Virus record (IMG/VR): IMGVR_UViG_3300033233_000020
Location: 31,071-95,070 of that record
Direction: 5' to 3' (one strand)
DNA: 64,000 nt
Origin: a virus
Positions 16,850-26,183 of this stretch are shown piece by piece. The notes under the pieces were generated by a model. It searched no databases. It worked only from the letters and a program-made list of their open reading frames with translations, and was not told the origin of the DNA. The position numbers were made by a program, and so were the translations under genes. The number at the start of each line of letters is the position of its first letter. The stretch's first letter is position 1.

Positions 16850-17374
16850 CTAAAAGTATTTTACCACTTGAGGTGCTTGAAAATTCTCTGTCTGTCTTCC
16901 GAAAGCAGTTGCAGCTTCTCGGCCATACATCTGCCCTGCGTTTGCAATTTGACCAGGAATATTAGTAATTGTTTTAAGTAAGTTTGTAGCTACTAACTCT
17001 TGAAATTCAAGGGGTCTTGCTTTTAATCGGTTAGCGAATTGCCTTTGCTCAGTCATATCTAAAATCTTAGAATAATTCTCTAACAGCTGATTGTCACTTT
17101 GCTGTCTCATTTGATTACCAAAAAGCTGAGCCATGGCCATGCTACGTGCAGTTTCATCAGGAATAGCATTAGCTGCATTGACAGCAGCTTGAAAATCCTG
17201 ACCACCAAATCCACCCATATTACTAGATATTCCTTGTGGAGGCTCTAGTAGTGTTACCGGTGTGGTTACCGTGGGATCTAGTTTAGTTCTAAACGCGTTA
17301 CTGTAATTTGGGTCAAAACCCTGGAACCCACTAGCAAGAAGATTACCAAAAGCTTGTGAAGAAGCAGATGCCAT
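16850..17374 (-). CDS. Helical virion-module protein
   Basis: 174 residues. Residues 60-150 are helical with many Gln, Asn and Met (ETARSMAMAQLFGNQMRQQS). No membrane segment and no known domain. It lies between two Gly/Ala-zipper proteins and may partner with them. Confidence 0.7.
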   Translation of the reverse strand: MASASSQAFGNLLASGFQGFDPNYSNAFRTKLDPTVTTPVTLLEPPQGISSNMGGFGGQDFQAAVNAANAIPDETARSMAMAQLFGNQMRQQSDNQLLENYSKILDMTEQRQFANRLKARPLEFQELVATNLLKTITNIPGQIANAGQMYGREAATAFGRQTENFQAPQVVKYF

Positions 17375-17379
17375 GTTAT

Positions 17380-18333
17380 TTACCCGAATGCGATACTAGG
17401 TGCTTGAAGGTTAGCACTTGCGTAAGGATTAGATTGCAATGCAGTACGTAACGTTGCACCCATCTCAGCCTGACTGCCTGTTGCTAGTTTACCAGCGGTT
17501 GCCAAGGTTCCAAGCATCGCATACTGTTGGCCTTGTGTAGCCATCAATGCTTGCTGACGTACTAGGTTAGCATTGTTCATCTTTTGAATCAAAGGATTCA
17601 TCCTTTGCATATCAAGATAATCTTGCTCACTATTGAACAAACGTAAATCTTTAATATTGCTGGTTTGAATTCCTTGAGCACGACCAAATAAATCAAGTCC
17701 TTGATCAGCCATTAAATACTGTTCAGCAAGTTGATTTTTTAAATCATCTTTCCCAGTAATAGGATCACCAGTTAAAGAACGCTTGGTACTTTCAGCTAGC
17801 TGTGCTCCAATATTACCACTAATCATGCCACCAGCTACAGGCAAAGCAGCTTGCCCTAATTTACCTAGTAGACCAACAATGCCAGGAGCTTTGGCAACTC
17901 CACCAAGAACAGCCTTACCTAAACCAACACCAACAGCAGAACCCAGTAAACCTCCACCAAGAGCACCTAAAGCGCCTGTTGGACGGCCAGCTTGTGCTTC
18001 TTCTACTGCGGTGAATACAGGAGCGATGGTACCGCCTATTAAACCAACGCGGCCCATAGGAATATTTTGTAACGTCCCTGGCAATTGACCCAATGCTGCG
18101 CGAGCACGTGTAAGTTGTTCTTGCGCAAAATCTTTTGCGTTATTAAAACGAGAAGCTTGTACGTTTTGCTGTGTAATATCAACGTCACTTAAAAAGGGTT
18201 GTGACGTACCTGCTACAGAACGCCTTTGCTTAAGGGTTATATCCTCAAGAGGTGAACGCGCACCATAAGTGTTAACTCCCCCTAGGTCAACACCTGCTTG
18301 TAATGCAGCTAACTGTTCGGGAGTAAGGGCCAT
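17380..18333 (-). CDS. Gly-zipper membrane-type virion protein
   Basis: 317 residues. A long hydrophobic Gly/Ala/Val region spans about 105-195 (GRVGLIGGTIAP, ALGGGLLGSAVGVGLGKAVL, AALPVAGGMISGNIGA), enough for three or four membrane passes, flanked by polar helices. Like its neighbours it resembles proteins ejected into the envelope. No named family. Confidence 0.75.
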   Translation of the reverse strand: MALTPEQLAALQAGVDLGGVNTYGARSPLEDITLKQRRSVAGTSQPFLSDVDITQQNVQASRFNNAKDFAQEQLTRARAALGQLPGTLQNIPMGRVGLIGGTIAPVFTAVEEAQAGRPTGALGALGGGLLGSAVGVGLGKAVLGGVAKAPGIVGLLGKLGQAALPVAGGMISGNIGAQLAESTKRSLTGDPITGKDDLKNQLAEQYLMADQGLDLFGRAQGIQTSNIKDLRLFNSEQDYLDMQRMNPLIQKMNNANLVRQQALMATQGQQYAMLGTLATAGKLATGSQAEMGATLRTALQSNPYASANLQAPSIAFG

Positions 18334-18363
18334 CTATACATGTATTACATTAATTAAATTCTA

Positions 18364-19293
18364 TCACTGCATATCTTGTTGGTATTCAACAAGCGTTGGT
18401 AATCTTGGTCGATTACCTTGTGCGATTGCTTCGTTGATAACGGTACCAATCGCAGCACCAGCAGCAGAACCTAAGCCTGCGCCAACAATGCCCCTACGGA
18501 AGGCCTGCTTGGGTCCAGGAGCTGTCCTGATTGCTGCTGCGGTACCAGCTAAGCCAGCAGCCGCTGTTGTGGCTGAGGCTATGTTTACGGGGTAACCAAG
18601 GACACGTAACTCTGGGACGCCTTCTAAGTTCTCAGGTGTGGCTTTGACTAGCCCCATGAGACCTTTGTCTTGATAATAATTCCGCATAAACTGACTATAA
18701 CGCTCAGGCGTTAAGTCAGGAATATCTTCTTTTGCTGTTTCATATTTTAGTGGTCGGCCGGAGCGACCCAAAAAGAAACGTTCAAATAATTCAAGACCTG
18801 GTTGAGTGGTTTCCCTACGATCTTCTGAACCTTCTTCTGCGTAACTCTGAGCGTATCCCTTGGGACGAAACATCTCGCCGACATTGGTAATGTCATAGTT
18901 ACCTGCAAGTGCTGTGGCTGGTAACGCAATAGCGGAACCAATCAGACCGGTCTTTAGTGGACCCAGCTCCTTGTAAGTTTCTTTACCAATGGTCTTTTCA
19001 ATTCCTTTCTCAAGTATTGCAAGCGGATGGTTGTACCGCCAATAAACACCACGTGTACCATCATTGGTGATGTCTGTGGCAATACGTGCTGCCATAGCAC
19101 CAACTGCTTGAAGAGGAGTCTCCTTAAAAGAAACACCCCTACTTGCTAATTCTTTTTTGTAAGGACTGGCAAGATTTAAAACACTTGGATATGCTTCGTT
19201 TGCTGCTTTGCTTGATTCCGCACTCTTACGTGCGCCAAGTAACACTTGTCTACCACCATGTAACAGTGCTTGAAAGGGACCTGGATTAGACAC
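18364..19293 (-). CDS. Membrane-type virion protein
   Basis: 309 residues, hydrophobic segments near 110-130 (TGLIGSAIALPATALAG) and 235-290 (IASATTAAAGLAGTAAA and IVGAGLGSAAGAAIGTVI). Its start overlaps the end of the next upstream gene by eight bases. Part of the Gly/Ala-zipper group; role inferred. Confidence 0.75.
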   Translation of the reverse strand: MSNPGPFQALLHGGRQVLLGARKSAESSKAANEAYPSVLNLASPYKKELASRGVSFKETPLQAVGAMAARIATDITNDGTRGVYWRYNHPLAILEKGIEKTIGKETYKELGPLKTGLIGSAIALPATALAGNYDITNVGEMFRPKGYAQSYAEEGSEDRRETTQPGLELFERFFLGRSGRPLKYETAKEDIPDLTPERYSQFMRNYYQDKGLMGLVKATPENLEGVPELRVLGYPVNIASATTAAAGLAGTAAAIRTAPGPKQAFRRGIVGAGLGSAAGAAIGTVINEAIAQGNRPRLPTLVEYQQDMQ

Positions 19294-19864
19294 CGACTAT
19301 AGCCCCCATCTGACGACCGATACCAGCGATGTCATATTGCTGTGGATTTAAGGCATCTTCAAGAGCACTACGCAGGGCGACATTTTCAAGACCTTGTGCC
19401 TGAAGCATGGTGCCAGGGAAATAAGAGTTGGGTGCACCACCGGCAAGCATACCCTTGTTAATTAAATCCCTTTGGACATTTTGCTGAAGAATCTGTTGTT
19501 GCTGTAAAGCTTGATCCTGTGGTGGGATGTACGGTTTCTCTAGAGAAGATACAGCTAAACCAGATAGAACAGACGCAACAATGTTGGTGGGTATCTCTAG
19601 GGAAGAGCGTGGGTTCTCGGTTCGTATCTTACCAGTTGCCGTATCTTTTATCTGCACTGGTGACTTGGGGCGCAAACCACGCACTGCAAGAGTTGCTGGA
19701 TATGAAAATAAAAAGTCTGCCGCACCGTATTTTAATGCTGCCCCAGGATCACCAGCCAATAAACCCATGCCTGTAGTGAGGGCTGCACTGATACCAGCAT
19801 CCATAGCCACTCCAGGATTCTTCTTGATCAGGTTCATTAAACCCTGGAAAACCTGGCCTTTCAT
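19286..19864 (-). CDS. Membrane-type virion protein
   Basis: 192 residues. Hydrophobic stretches at about 17-60 (AGISAALTTGMGLLAG, FLFSYPATLAV) and 92-105 (NIVASVLSGLAVSS), then a Gln-rich helix (QDQALQQQQILQQNVQRD). It overlaps the following gene and probably acts with it. No named family. Confidence 0.75.
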   Translation of the reverse strand: MKGQVFQGLMNLIKKNPGVAMDAGISAALTTGMGLLAGDPGAALKYGAADFLFSYPATLAVRGLRPKSPVQIKDTATGKIRTENPRSSLEIPTNIVASVLSGLAVSSLEKPYIPPQDQALQQQQILQQNVQRDLINKGMLAGGAPNSYFPGTMLQAQGLENVALRSALEDALNPQQYDIAGIGRQMGAIVGV

Positions 19865-19899
19865 ATACGTATCTTTTTACTTATTATACGAGACTTAAA

Positions 19900-20472
19900 T
19901 TAAGTATTCTCAGGACGCTCTTCTTTTTTCTTATCAAATCCTGATTCACCGGACAACAAGCTTGCAACAGACACGTTGCCATCCGCTTCATTTTCTACGC
20001 GGCTTTCAGCAGCAGCCATAATATTACCCTTGGGATCTGGATTACGTACACTGGGAAGTGGGTTTCTAACTTTATCTTTTTGTGAAATTGTTGGGCTTAA
20101 ACGATAAGCATCTACCCAAGTCTCTTTGAAATCAGGAGCAGATTTAAAATTCATATTTGTCCTGGCGCGGCCTAGATCAAAATCAAATAACTCAGAACGT
20201 TCAGTATCAAAACGACCAAGGCCAGCAAAGACCTCATACTCTTCTGGTTGATTGCCTACAAAATTAAGACGAGGATTAAGAGCAAGCTTTCGTGTTACTA
20301 GTTTGTTACTTAGTTCTCTTGCGCCAAACCTATTAATATTAAAGGGAGGTTCGCCTTCAGAAGATTTAGCTTGAAATGAATCAGCGTAGTCAACTTTCTT
20401 TTGCTTTAGAAAAGATTGCCCTACTTCATCAATGTAATCAGAAGGATTACTTAGTCGGCTATCTCTTGGCAT
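19900..20472 (-). CDS. Soluble virion-module protein
   Basis: 190 residues, charged throughout, with no membrane segment. Phe/Asn/Arg-rich middle and an acidic Ser/Lys tail. Its start overlaps the stop of the upstream small gene. No domain recognised. Confidence 0.7.
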   Translation of the reverse strand: MPRDSRLSNPSDYIDEVGQSFLKQKKVDYADSFQAKSSEGEPPFNINRFGARELSNKLVTRKLALNPRLNFVGNQPEEYEVFAGLGRFDTERSELFDFDLGRARTNMNFKSAPDFKETWVDAYRLSPTISQKDKVRNPLPSVRNPDPKGNIMAAAESRVENEADGNVSVASLLSGESGFDKKKEERPENT

Positions 20473-20702
20473 TAGCTATTTTCCTTTTCAGATTTTTTCT
20501 TCTTATGTAAGCCTACTAGCGTTTGACGCAACCGCGCTTGTTTCACCGTTTTTTCGTCATACTTATCAGGGCTGCCCAATACGTTTGACTGAAGTTGTGC
20601 CGATGTGATACCACGGCGCTTTGCTTTTGCTGTAAATGCACCTTCCTTCATCTCAGTCTTTTGAATCCACTTCTTATCTTTTTTCTTTTTATTGTCAGCC
20701 AT
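20472..20702 (-). CDS. Small lysine-rich protein
   Basis: 76 residues from ATG 20702 (a TTG two codons upstream is possible). MADNKKKKDKKWIQKTEMKE, then ARLRQTLVGLHKKKKS. This resembles the small basic proteins found near structural genes in many phages; it may bind DNA. Its ATG overlaps the stop region of the 1191-residue gene. Confidence 0.65.
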   Translation of the reverse strand: MADNKKKKDKKWIQKTEMKEGAFTAKAKRRGITSAQLQSNVLGSPDKYDEKTVKQARLRQTLVGLHKKKKSEKENS

Positions 20703-20704
20703 GA

Positions 20705-23700
20705 TCAACCCCTCTGGTAAAACACATTGCGTTGAATGGGTTTTACAGTCTGACTTAGTGGAACCATTCTACCCTGCCTACGCACCATACGTTCCTTGGG
20801 TTGACGATCAGCAAAACTCCAAGTATCGACTTCATCTTCGTCAAGTAAATCTTTACGTGGATTCTTTTTAAGCACGTAGTTTTCTGCTGTATCCCGCTCC
20901 AAGGCTTTTGTATAGAAATCTAAAGCAGAGTCAGGTGTGTAACCCCTGGGCGAAAGGGGATTAGTTTCCAGTACTCCTGGTATCACGGGTTGATCACTCC
21001 CTCCTGGTACGCGCACTTTATTTATTGCTCTGTTAATAGTCGGCCCCGGTTGTACACCGCGCTTATAAGCAGCTTGTGCCATCAGTTTATTACCAAAATC
21101 CTGAAGTTGTGCACCAGTTGTACCATAACGGGAAACAGTTTCTGATTCACTCAGGTTACCAAGGCCAGCGGGGATAACCCCCATGCCTTCACCAAGATTT
21201 AACGCACCACGAACAACGCGTCCCCCAGGAGTTAAGTTTGCATTTAAAGCAAGTTGATTACGCTCTTGTAATTGACGTTGAGAAGTTGGTTCAAGTAAAA
21301 CTTTAAGTTGCCCTGGAGTATACTGATAGTTTCCTTCAAGGACACGAGATGCAGGCCCCGATGCAGCAGCGGCTGATCCTGTGTATGGATTAGACGTACG
21401 TGCTGTAGAACCTGTGCTAATTCTTGCGTTTCTAGCTCCAGGGGTTTCCATTTCCCTGCGTAACTTAGACATCAAGGAACCAACTTGAGTATTAGCTGTT
21501 CCCGTAAAATTAACACCTTGATTTTGTGCTAATTCAATAAGCCTTTGTTGGGAAGTAGTACTTATACGTGGCGTAAAGAACGCAACGTTTCTTTTATCCG
21601 GATAATCTTCCCCAATGGTCATGGGATCAACACCACCGCCACCCGTGGTTTCATAACGCCCTGGGATTGGAATTTTTTCATCATCAGTTGCATATACAAT
21701 GTAACCGCCCCGATTAGTTACCATCTTGCCTTTTTCATCGCGCAAAGGAACTAATCGACCATCTGAATCAACTTTAAATTTCTTACCGTAAACCGGAGTA
21801 TTTTTTTCAGTTTTTAAAAGATTCATTGCAAACGTAGTACCGGCTTTGTCTATACCGTAATCACCTTCTTTTAAAATAGGAAGATTAATTCCTTTTTTAT
21901 TCATCAAGAAATTATCAATTCTTTCTGTAATAAAATTTTGATAATGATAAGGCTCGCCTATATCAGCCAAGGTAAGACCTTGCTTAAGTCCTGTGGTTAA
22001 TAGCTCCGGATCTACACGCCGCAGATAAGCAGCCTTTTCTTTGGGATTATTGAAATATGCGTCTTTAGCAGCTTCTGCTTCATCCTGTAGTTCAGAACGA
22101 GATAAAGTTAGTTTTGTAAGGGGCGCATTTGGAACATCAACAAAGGGACTGCCTGCCGCATCTGGCTTAACGCCAGGAATGCGACTACGACGATAACCAA
22201 CTAATGGCTCTTCTTCGTCCAGGAGTTCTTTACCTGGTGCAGAATACAACAAACCATCATCACCCTTTATTACACCTGAATTCTTTCGCCATTCTGATAC
22301 TGGTTGGGTCGTGAGAAACTGGCTAACATTAACTTGATCTGATTGAGAACCACCAACAAGCTTGCTTCCCTGTGTGTTGATATCTGCAGATACTACCCTT
22401 TTGTTTTGCCGATTACCGACTTCAAGCGATTTAAGATAGCTGCTCAAATTAGCATCAGCATTTAATTTACCTTTTAATGCATTTGCTTCTTCAAAAGAAA
22501 TAGCATCAGCATTTAATAAAGCGTTGATGTTTTTAATTTCTTCTTCATAACTTGGCGCGGCAACTATACCTCTCGTCTGAGCATTATCTGCATCCCGGCG
22601 CAAGGGAAGAACAACGTCCTGGAACCGCTCCTCACGTTCAGATCCAGAAGCAGCCCCTCTCATTGTTTGGGTAGCTCCAGGGATCATAGTTGTTCCTTGG
22701 TTGGTTTTTTCTTTAAACGCTTCTGTCTCAATTAAAAGATTACCAACACCTTCCGTGTCTCCATATTCAGCGCCACCATACTTACCGCCCGTCATCACTT
22801 CGGTTGGATCAATATTTACATCATCAACCATTTGAACAAAATTACCTGTATTGGGATCACGTACAAGACCTGCTTCATTTAACTGTTCTATTTGCCTGAG
22901 TTGCTGCCAATCTGTAGTGTCAACAAGATTTGTCAACCCTTCACCACCAGCGCCTCTGGTCTGTTTGGAATAAGTAGGACTACCTGGCATCGAAGCTGCT
23001 GCGCCACCAGCAATTTCAAAGGTTGGGTTTGCACTCACACGACCCGCTCGCTCCTCAGGGGCTTCTCCAAGATACTTTTTAAGATCTTCAGTTTTGATAT
23101 TAGGATTCAGAAACATATCTCGCATTTCCCTTGGATAAGACACCGAAGCCATGGTGCGATCTAGGATCTCTTGCGGGCTAAGACGATTTATACCAATGCC
23201 TTCACGTCCAGCAGAATCAGAAAATTCAGCAAGCCTGACTTGATTCCCACGAACGTTTACTCCTAATGCTCTTAATTTTTTAGCATCTTCAGCAGAGCGA
23301 AGTGAAAGAGTACCTGTTAAGTCAGCAGCAATTCTACCACCTTTTTCGTAGATATTTTCTTGATACCTTCGATTTGCATTTCCCATCTCTTCTAACAGTT
23401 CTTCTGTCTCCCAAGGGTTACTTGTAAGTACGGAGGGCTTCCTTTTAACTTGATCAACAGGGGAACCATCTGGTAATTGAGAAGCAACGCGAGCAGCTTC
23501 AGCAGAAACATTTTCTGCTTGTCGACTAAACCTTACAAAATCGGTATCTGGTTTGGTGTGTTGCGTGACGTTCCCAGTAGTTTGGTCAACAGGAACACCA
23601 TCTGGTAATTGAGAAGCAACACGATTGATTGGCTCATCTTGCTCCATCATCCAATTACGTTGCTCACTTGCAATATCTTCAAGTATTTCAATTTGGCCTA

Positions 23701-24280
23701 GATCAAGATCTTCATTACGTTGTAATTGATTTTTTACACGGCCTGTTGCTTGGTCTTCCCCAGACTCCAAAGCAGCTATAGCTTGTCTTACATTGAACCC
23801 ACCAGTTGTCTGTTGTTGATCAACAAGAGTATTGGCGATATCTACTTTGCTAAGAACATCAGCCACTGCATCATCAACTGCGGAGCTAATATCCACTGCT
23901 TGTTTTACAGGTGCTACTGGAGCATCCATAACGACTTTTGAAGGTGCTACGGATGTTGGTTTGGTCCTCCCGGCTTCCCTTATTTGTTCTGTGTCATATT
24001 TTGATAAATCAAATGAGGAAACACCCGACTGACCGGTCGCCTTGCCAGATCGCAACATGCGTCGAGCAGCAAGACCTGCTCCAGTAAGCCCAGCAAGACC
24101 TAAACCTATTCCAAGTCCAAGAGCTAAGGGGTTGCTGTTACTGGATTCTTGTGATTTAAGTTGATTGCGCCGAAATTCCAAAACCTCAGGCGCTTGTTGA
24201 GCACGTTCTTCCGGTGATTCTGGGTAAGGTTGTCCCGTTGCACGGGAATAAGCGTAAAAATCAGCAGGAGCAAGTGCCAC
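20705..24280 (-). CDS. Giant 1191-residue internal virion protein candidate
   Basis: The largest protein in the window, from GTG 24280. Residues about 50-75 form one Gly-rich transmembrane candidate (PLALGLGIGLGLAGLTGAGL). The rest is hydrophilic, Asn/Gln/Arg-rich and mostly without compact motifs. A motif RVASQLPDG.PVDQ occurs twice near 215-270, with matching DNA. Size, single TM and first position in the virion operon suggest an ejected internal protein, comparable in role to T7 core proteins. No domain was recognised. Confidence 0.75.
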   Translation of the reverse strand: MALAPADFYAYSRATGQPYPESPEERAQQAPEVLEFRRNQLKSQESSNSNPLALGLGIGLGLAGLTGAGLAARRMLRSGKATGQSGVSSFDLSKYDTEQIREAGRTKPTSVAPSKVVMDAPVAPVKQAVDISSAVDDAVADVLSKVDIANTLVDQQQTTGGFNVRQAIAALESGEDQATGRVKNQLQRNEDLDLGQIEILEDIASEQRNWMMEQDEPINRVASQLPDGVPVDQTTGNVTQHTKPDTDFVRFSRQAENVSAEAARVASQLPDGSPVDQVKRKPSVLTSNPWETEELLEEMGNANRRYQENIYEKGGRIAADLTGTLSLRSAEDAKKLRALGVNVRGNQVRLAEFSDSAGREGIGINRLSPQEILDRTMASVSYPREMRDMFLNPNIKTEDLKKYLGEAPEERAGRVSANPTFEIAGGAAASMPGSPTYSKQTRGAGGEGLTNLVDTTDWQQLRQIEQLNEAGLVRDPNTGNFVQMVDDVNIDPTEVMTGGKYGGAEYGDTEGVGNLLIETEAFKEKTNQGTTMIPGATQTMRGAASGSEREERFQDVVLPLRRDADNAQTRGIVAAPSYEEEIKNINALLNADAISFEEANALKGKLNADANLSSYLKSLEVGNRQNKRVVSADINTQGSKLVGGSQSDQVNVSQFLTTQPVSEWRKNSGVIKGDDGLLYSAPGKELLDEEEPLVGYRRSRIPGVKPDAAGSPFVDVPNAPLTKLTLSRSELQDEAEAAKDAYFNNPKEKAAYLRRVDPELLTTGLKQGLTLADIGEPYHYQNFITERIDNFLMNKKGINLPILKEGDYGIDKAGTTFAMNLLKTEKNTPVYGKKFKVDSDGRLVPLRDEKGKMVTNRGGYIVYATDDEKIPIPGRYETTGGGGVDPMTIGEDYPDKRNVAFFTPRISTTSQQRLIELAQNQGVNFTGTANTQVGSLMSKLRREMETPGARNARISTGSTARTSNPYTGSAAAASGPASRVLEGNYQYTPGQLKVLLEPTSQRQLQERNQLALNANLTPGGRVVRGALNLGEGMGVIPAGLGNLSESETVSRYGTTGAQLQDFGNKLMAQAAYKRGVQPGPTINRAINKVRVPGGSDQPVIPGVLETNPLSPRGYTPDSALDFYTKALERDTAENYVLKKNPRKDLLDEDEVDTWSFADRQPKERMVRRQGRMVPLSQTVKPIQRNVFYQRG

Positions 24281-24383
24281 TTATTGCAATAACCATGTTT
24301 CTATACACTTATTTTAAATGTAAAAATTTAAAACGGATCAAATGCTATAGACTATATAGATACTGAGTACCGCACCAAGGCAA
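24281..24383. promoter_or_regulatory. Divergent promoter region between virion and early modules
   Basis: Genes point away from this 103-base AT-rich gap. On the plus side, TATAGACTATATAGAT (24346-24361) is a plausible -10 region about 25 bases before the next ATG. The minus side is an A/T-rich tract around TTTAAATG. This is the main switch point of transcription direction in the window. Confidence 0.55.
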
Positions 24384-24614
24384 ATGCCAAGATATGGTGA
24401 AAAGACAGACAACGATATGTTGTTTGAACGCGCAGTTGCCTTTAAGGCTATCGCTACCAAGGCAGAAGAGCTTGGGGAAAAAGGAGCACTACCTTTTGAA
24501 GTACGTTCTTTCATCCAAGGGGCAAATAAAGAACTTGCAAATCAAGTGCCTGACCCTGAAATGTACAGCAAAGCGTTAAAAGTTGCAGCAACACAAAAAG
24601 TTAACAGAAGTTAA
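24384..24614 (+). CDS. Small soluble protein, first early gene
   Basis: 76 residues, helical (MLFERAVAFKAIATKAEELG), charged, no domain recognised. It is the first plus-strand gene after the divergent promoter and is followed by a good terminator, so it is probably an independent early transcript. Confidence 0.75.
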   Translation: MPRYGEKTDNDMLFERAVAFKAIATKAEELGEKGALPFEVRSFIQGANKELANQVPDPEMYSKALKVAATQKVNRS

Positions 24615-24645
24615 ATAAAATAAACGCAAATTTGGGGTAAAAATT

Positions 24646-24665
24646 AGGGCTAAGGCCCTTTTTTA
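24646..24665 (+). terminator. Rho-independent terminator
   Basis: AGGGC-TAAG-GCCCT stem-loop followed by six T. It follows the first early gene. The 250 bases after it up to 24918 hold no gene; they are AT-rich and end in a conserved leader hairpin. Confidence 0.8.
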
Positions 24666-24870
24666 CTGACATTTTTTAATGTAAATAATTTTTTATAGTT
24701 TTTATTCAACATGTAATCTGTATTTGTACTAGGACGTTTTTGTACATACAAAAAGCCTCACTTTTTTACCTATTAGGGGTAAGATTTACTCAACCCTTCT
24801 CACATACCCTACCCGAATATAAGTACGTAGAGAAAAAAAGAAAGGCGGGATGGGTTGAATAAGAGTAACG

Positions 24871-24895
24871 GGGGCTGCGCATCCGAGCAACGCAG
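24871..24895 (+). repeat. Leader hairpin family 1, copy 1
   Basis: GGGGCTGCGCATC followed by 7 variable bases and CGCAG: a CTGCG/CGCAG stem 23 bases before the next ATG. A second 25-base copy is at 25335. The conserved side and identical spacing suggest an RNA element of the leader. Confidence 0.65.
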
Positions 24896-24918
24896 AAAAC
24901 CAACGCACTTTCAGTCAA

Positions 24919-25209
24919 ATGACACCAGCAACAACAGCAACAGCACCAACAGCTAAGTGGAAGCATAACTGGCGTGAATCAACTGGCAACAGGCCAGTAG
25001 ACGCCAAGCTTTTCCACAGCTATGTGGAACAAGCGTATGAATTACTTAAGGAGTTTACTTCAGCAGACTTCTTATACCACGATGTGCGAGAGGTTTGCCA
25101 ACCACAGTATCTGTTCAGTGTCGTATCTGACATGACTGAGTGTAAGCTCAGCATGAAGATATATAACACTGAGTCAGGACTACGCGTCATTACCATCCAT
25201 AAGGTATAA
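24919..25209 (+). CDS. Unrecognised early protein
   Basis: 96 residues: Thr/Ala-rich start, then KLFHSYVEQAYELLKEFTSA and a beta-rich end (CKLSMKIYNTESGLRVITI). No Shine-Dalgarno sequence; the leader carries the family 1 hairpin. Function unknown. Confidence 0.75.
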   Translation: MTPATTATAPTAKWKHNWRESTGNRPVDAKLFHSYVEQAYELLKEFTSADFLYHDVREVCQPQYLFSVVSDMTECKLSMKIYNTESGLRVITIHKV

Positions 25210-25334
25210 TACCAGCCAATAAGCTGTCGTTCACCCCAAACCCCTTGCTATCACTACGTTCTTATACCCATTTAGGCTAAGTATCTAGGTGGGGCAAATA
25301 AGATTGTCGTAGCAATTAGGGCTATGTATAAACA

Positions 25335-25359
25335 GGGGCTGCGCATCTGTAACACGCAG
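25335..25359 (+). repeat. Leader hairpin family 1, copy 2
   Basis: Same GGGGCTGCGCATC block and CGCAG partner as at 24871, again 24 bases before an ATG. Because the element lies inside the longest open frame, it argues that translation begins at 25384 and not at 25324. Confidence 0.65.
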
Positions 25360-25383
25360 ACAACTCACTTGCCTATCAACATC

Positions 25384-25605
25384 ATGGATTACAACTTTTG
25401 GGATCCTAGTAAAGACTCCCTTTGGGGAGTTTACGAGAAAGGACAATGCGTTTATGTTTATTGCTCCAAGCTTGAAGCTCAATTTGCTGCCGAAGACATT
25501 GGCGGTCAATTGGTTGAAGTCAGCAATCAAGAGCTGCCAGACTTTTGGTTTTACAACGCAGGTCTCAATTTAATTCGCACAGGTTGTTATCACCAAGTCT
25601 ACTGA
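25384..25605 (+). CDS. Small unrecognised early protein
   Basis: 73 residues from ATG 25384 (MDYNFWDPSKDSLWGVYEKG). Beta-rich with aromatic residues and no membrane segment. The start is chosen because the conserved leader hairpin precedes it. No domain recognised. Confidence 0.7.
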   Translation: MDYNFWDPSKDSLWGVYEKGQCVYVYCSKLEAQFAAEDIGGQLVEVSNQELPDFWFYNAGLNLIRTGCYHQVY

Positions 25606-25614
25606 ACTGTAGTA

Positions 25615-25677
25615 CTCCGTTTGCGGAGGGCCAGGTGCAACTCCTGGCTTCAGTTATTGCCTCCAGCGGAGATAGGC
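25615..25677 (+). ncRNA. Triple-hairpin leader element, copy A
   Basis: Hairpin 1 CTCCG-TTTG-CGGAG; hairpin 2 GCCAGG-TGCAACT-CCTGGC with a 7-base loop; linker CAGTTATTGC; hairpin 3 CTCC-AGC-GGAG. It begins just after a stop codon and ends 21 bases before the next start. Copies B and C share the order, loop sizes and linker while stem bases differ. No T tract follows, so it is not a terminator. Confidence 0.65.
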
Positions 25678-25698
25678 ACCGCACACACGGAGAACACC

Positions 25699-25917
25699 GT
25701 GACCAACACTACTACAGCTACACTTCCTACCAGGGAAGAGCTAGCTAACACGGCCTACGATCTCATCCAGTTCTGGATGGAGTCAGGCCACTCGCAACTA
25801 CTAAGCCGTGAGCAAGCACTTGAGATTGCCGCATGGGGTCTCAAGATTGCTGGCGAACGCGAGTTGCAAGCCCAAGTTCTTGCGGAGCTTGTAGAGCTTC
25901 CCGAGAACTACGGCTGA
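25699..25917 (+). CDS. Small helical early protein
   Basis: 72 residues from GTG 25699 (MTNTTTATLPTREELANTAY), a helical charged protein (EQALEIAAWGLKIAGERELQ). The upstream frame to 25621 overlaps hairpin element A, so GTG is preferred. Function unknown. Confidence 0.6.
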   Translation: MTNTTTATLPTREELANTAYDLIQFWMESGHSQLLSREQALEIAAWGLKIAGERELQAQVLAELVELPENYG

Positions 25918-25980
25918 TCCGTCAAAGCGGAAGGCAGGGTGCAATTCCCTGCTCAGCAATTACCACTCACTGAGAGTGGT
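25918..25980 (+). ncRNA. Triple-hairpin leader element, copy B
   Basis: TCCG-6-CGGA; GCAGGG-TGCAATT-CCCTGC; linker CAGCAATTACC; ACCACTC-ACTGA-GAGTGGT. It starts directly at the stop of the upstream gene and ends 13 bases before ATG 25994. Hairpin 2 loop keeps the TGCAAYT pattern of copy A with different stem pairs, which is covariation. Confidence 0.7.
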
Positions 25981-25993
25981 CAACTCAACCGTC

Positions 25994-26182
25994 ATGTCTA
26001 ACTACAAAACATTCAGCTTCGCTGTCACAGGCGTTGTAGCAACCATGGCTATTGTTTGTCACCTTGGTGTACAAGCACTAGACAAGGCTACAGCCGAACA
26101 ATGCAAGACACATGCATGGCCTCAGGTTGCACATCAAGTCCACATGGACTGGTGTGCAGACAATGGCTATGCAACCAACTGA
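25994..26182 (+). CDS. Small single-pass membrane or exported peptide
   Basis: 62 residues. N-terminal hydrophobic segment (FSFAVTGVVATMAIVCHLGV) then a short polar domain with two Cys (EQC and DWC) that could form a disulphide outside the cytoplasm. A longer frame from 25976 overlaps the leader hairpin and is less likely. Function unknown. Confidence 0.65.
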   Translation: MSNYKTFSFAVTGVVATMAIVCHLGVQALDKATAEQCKTHAWPQVAHQVHMDWCADNGYATN

Positions 26183-26183
26183 G

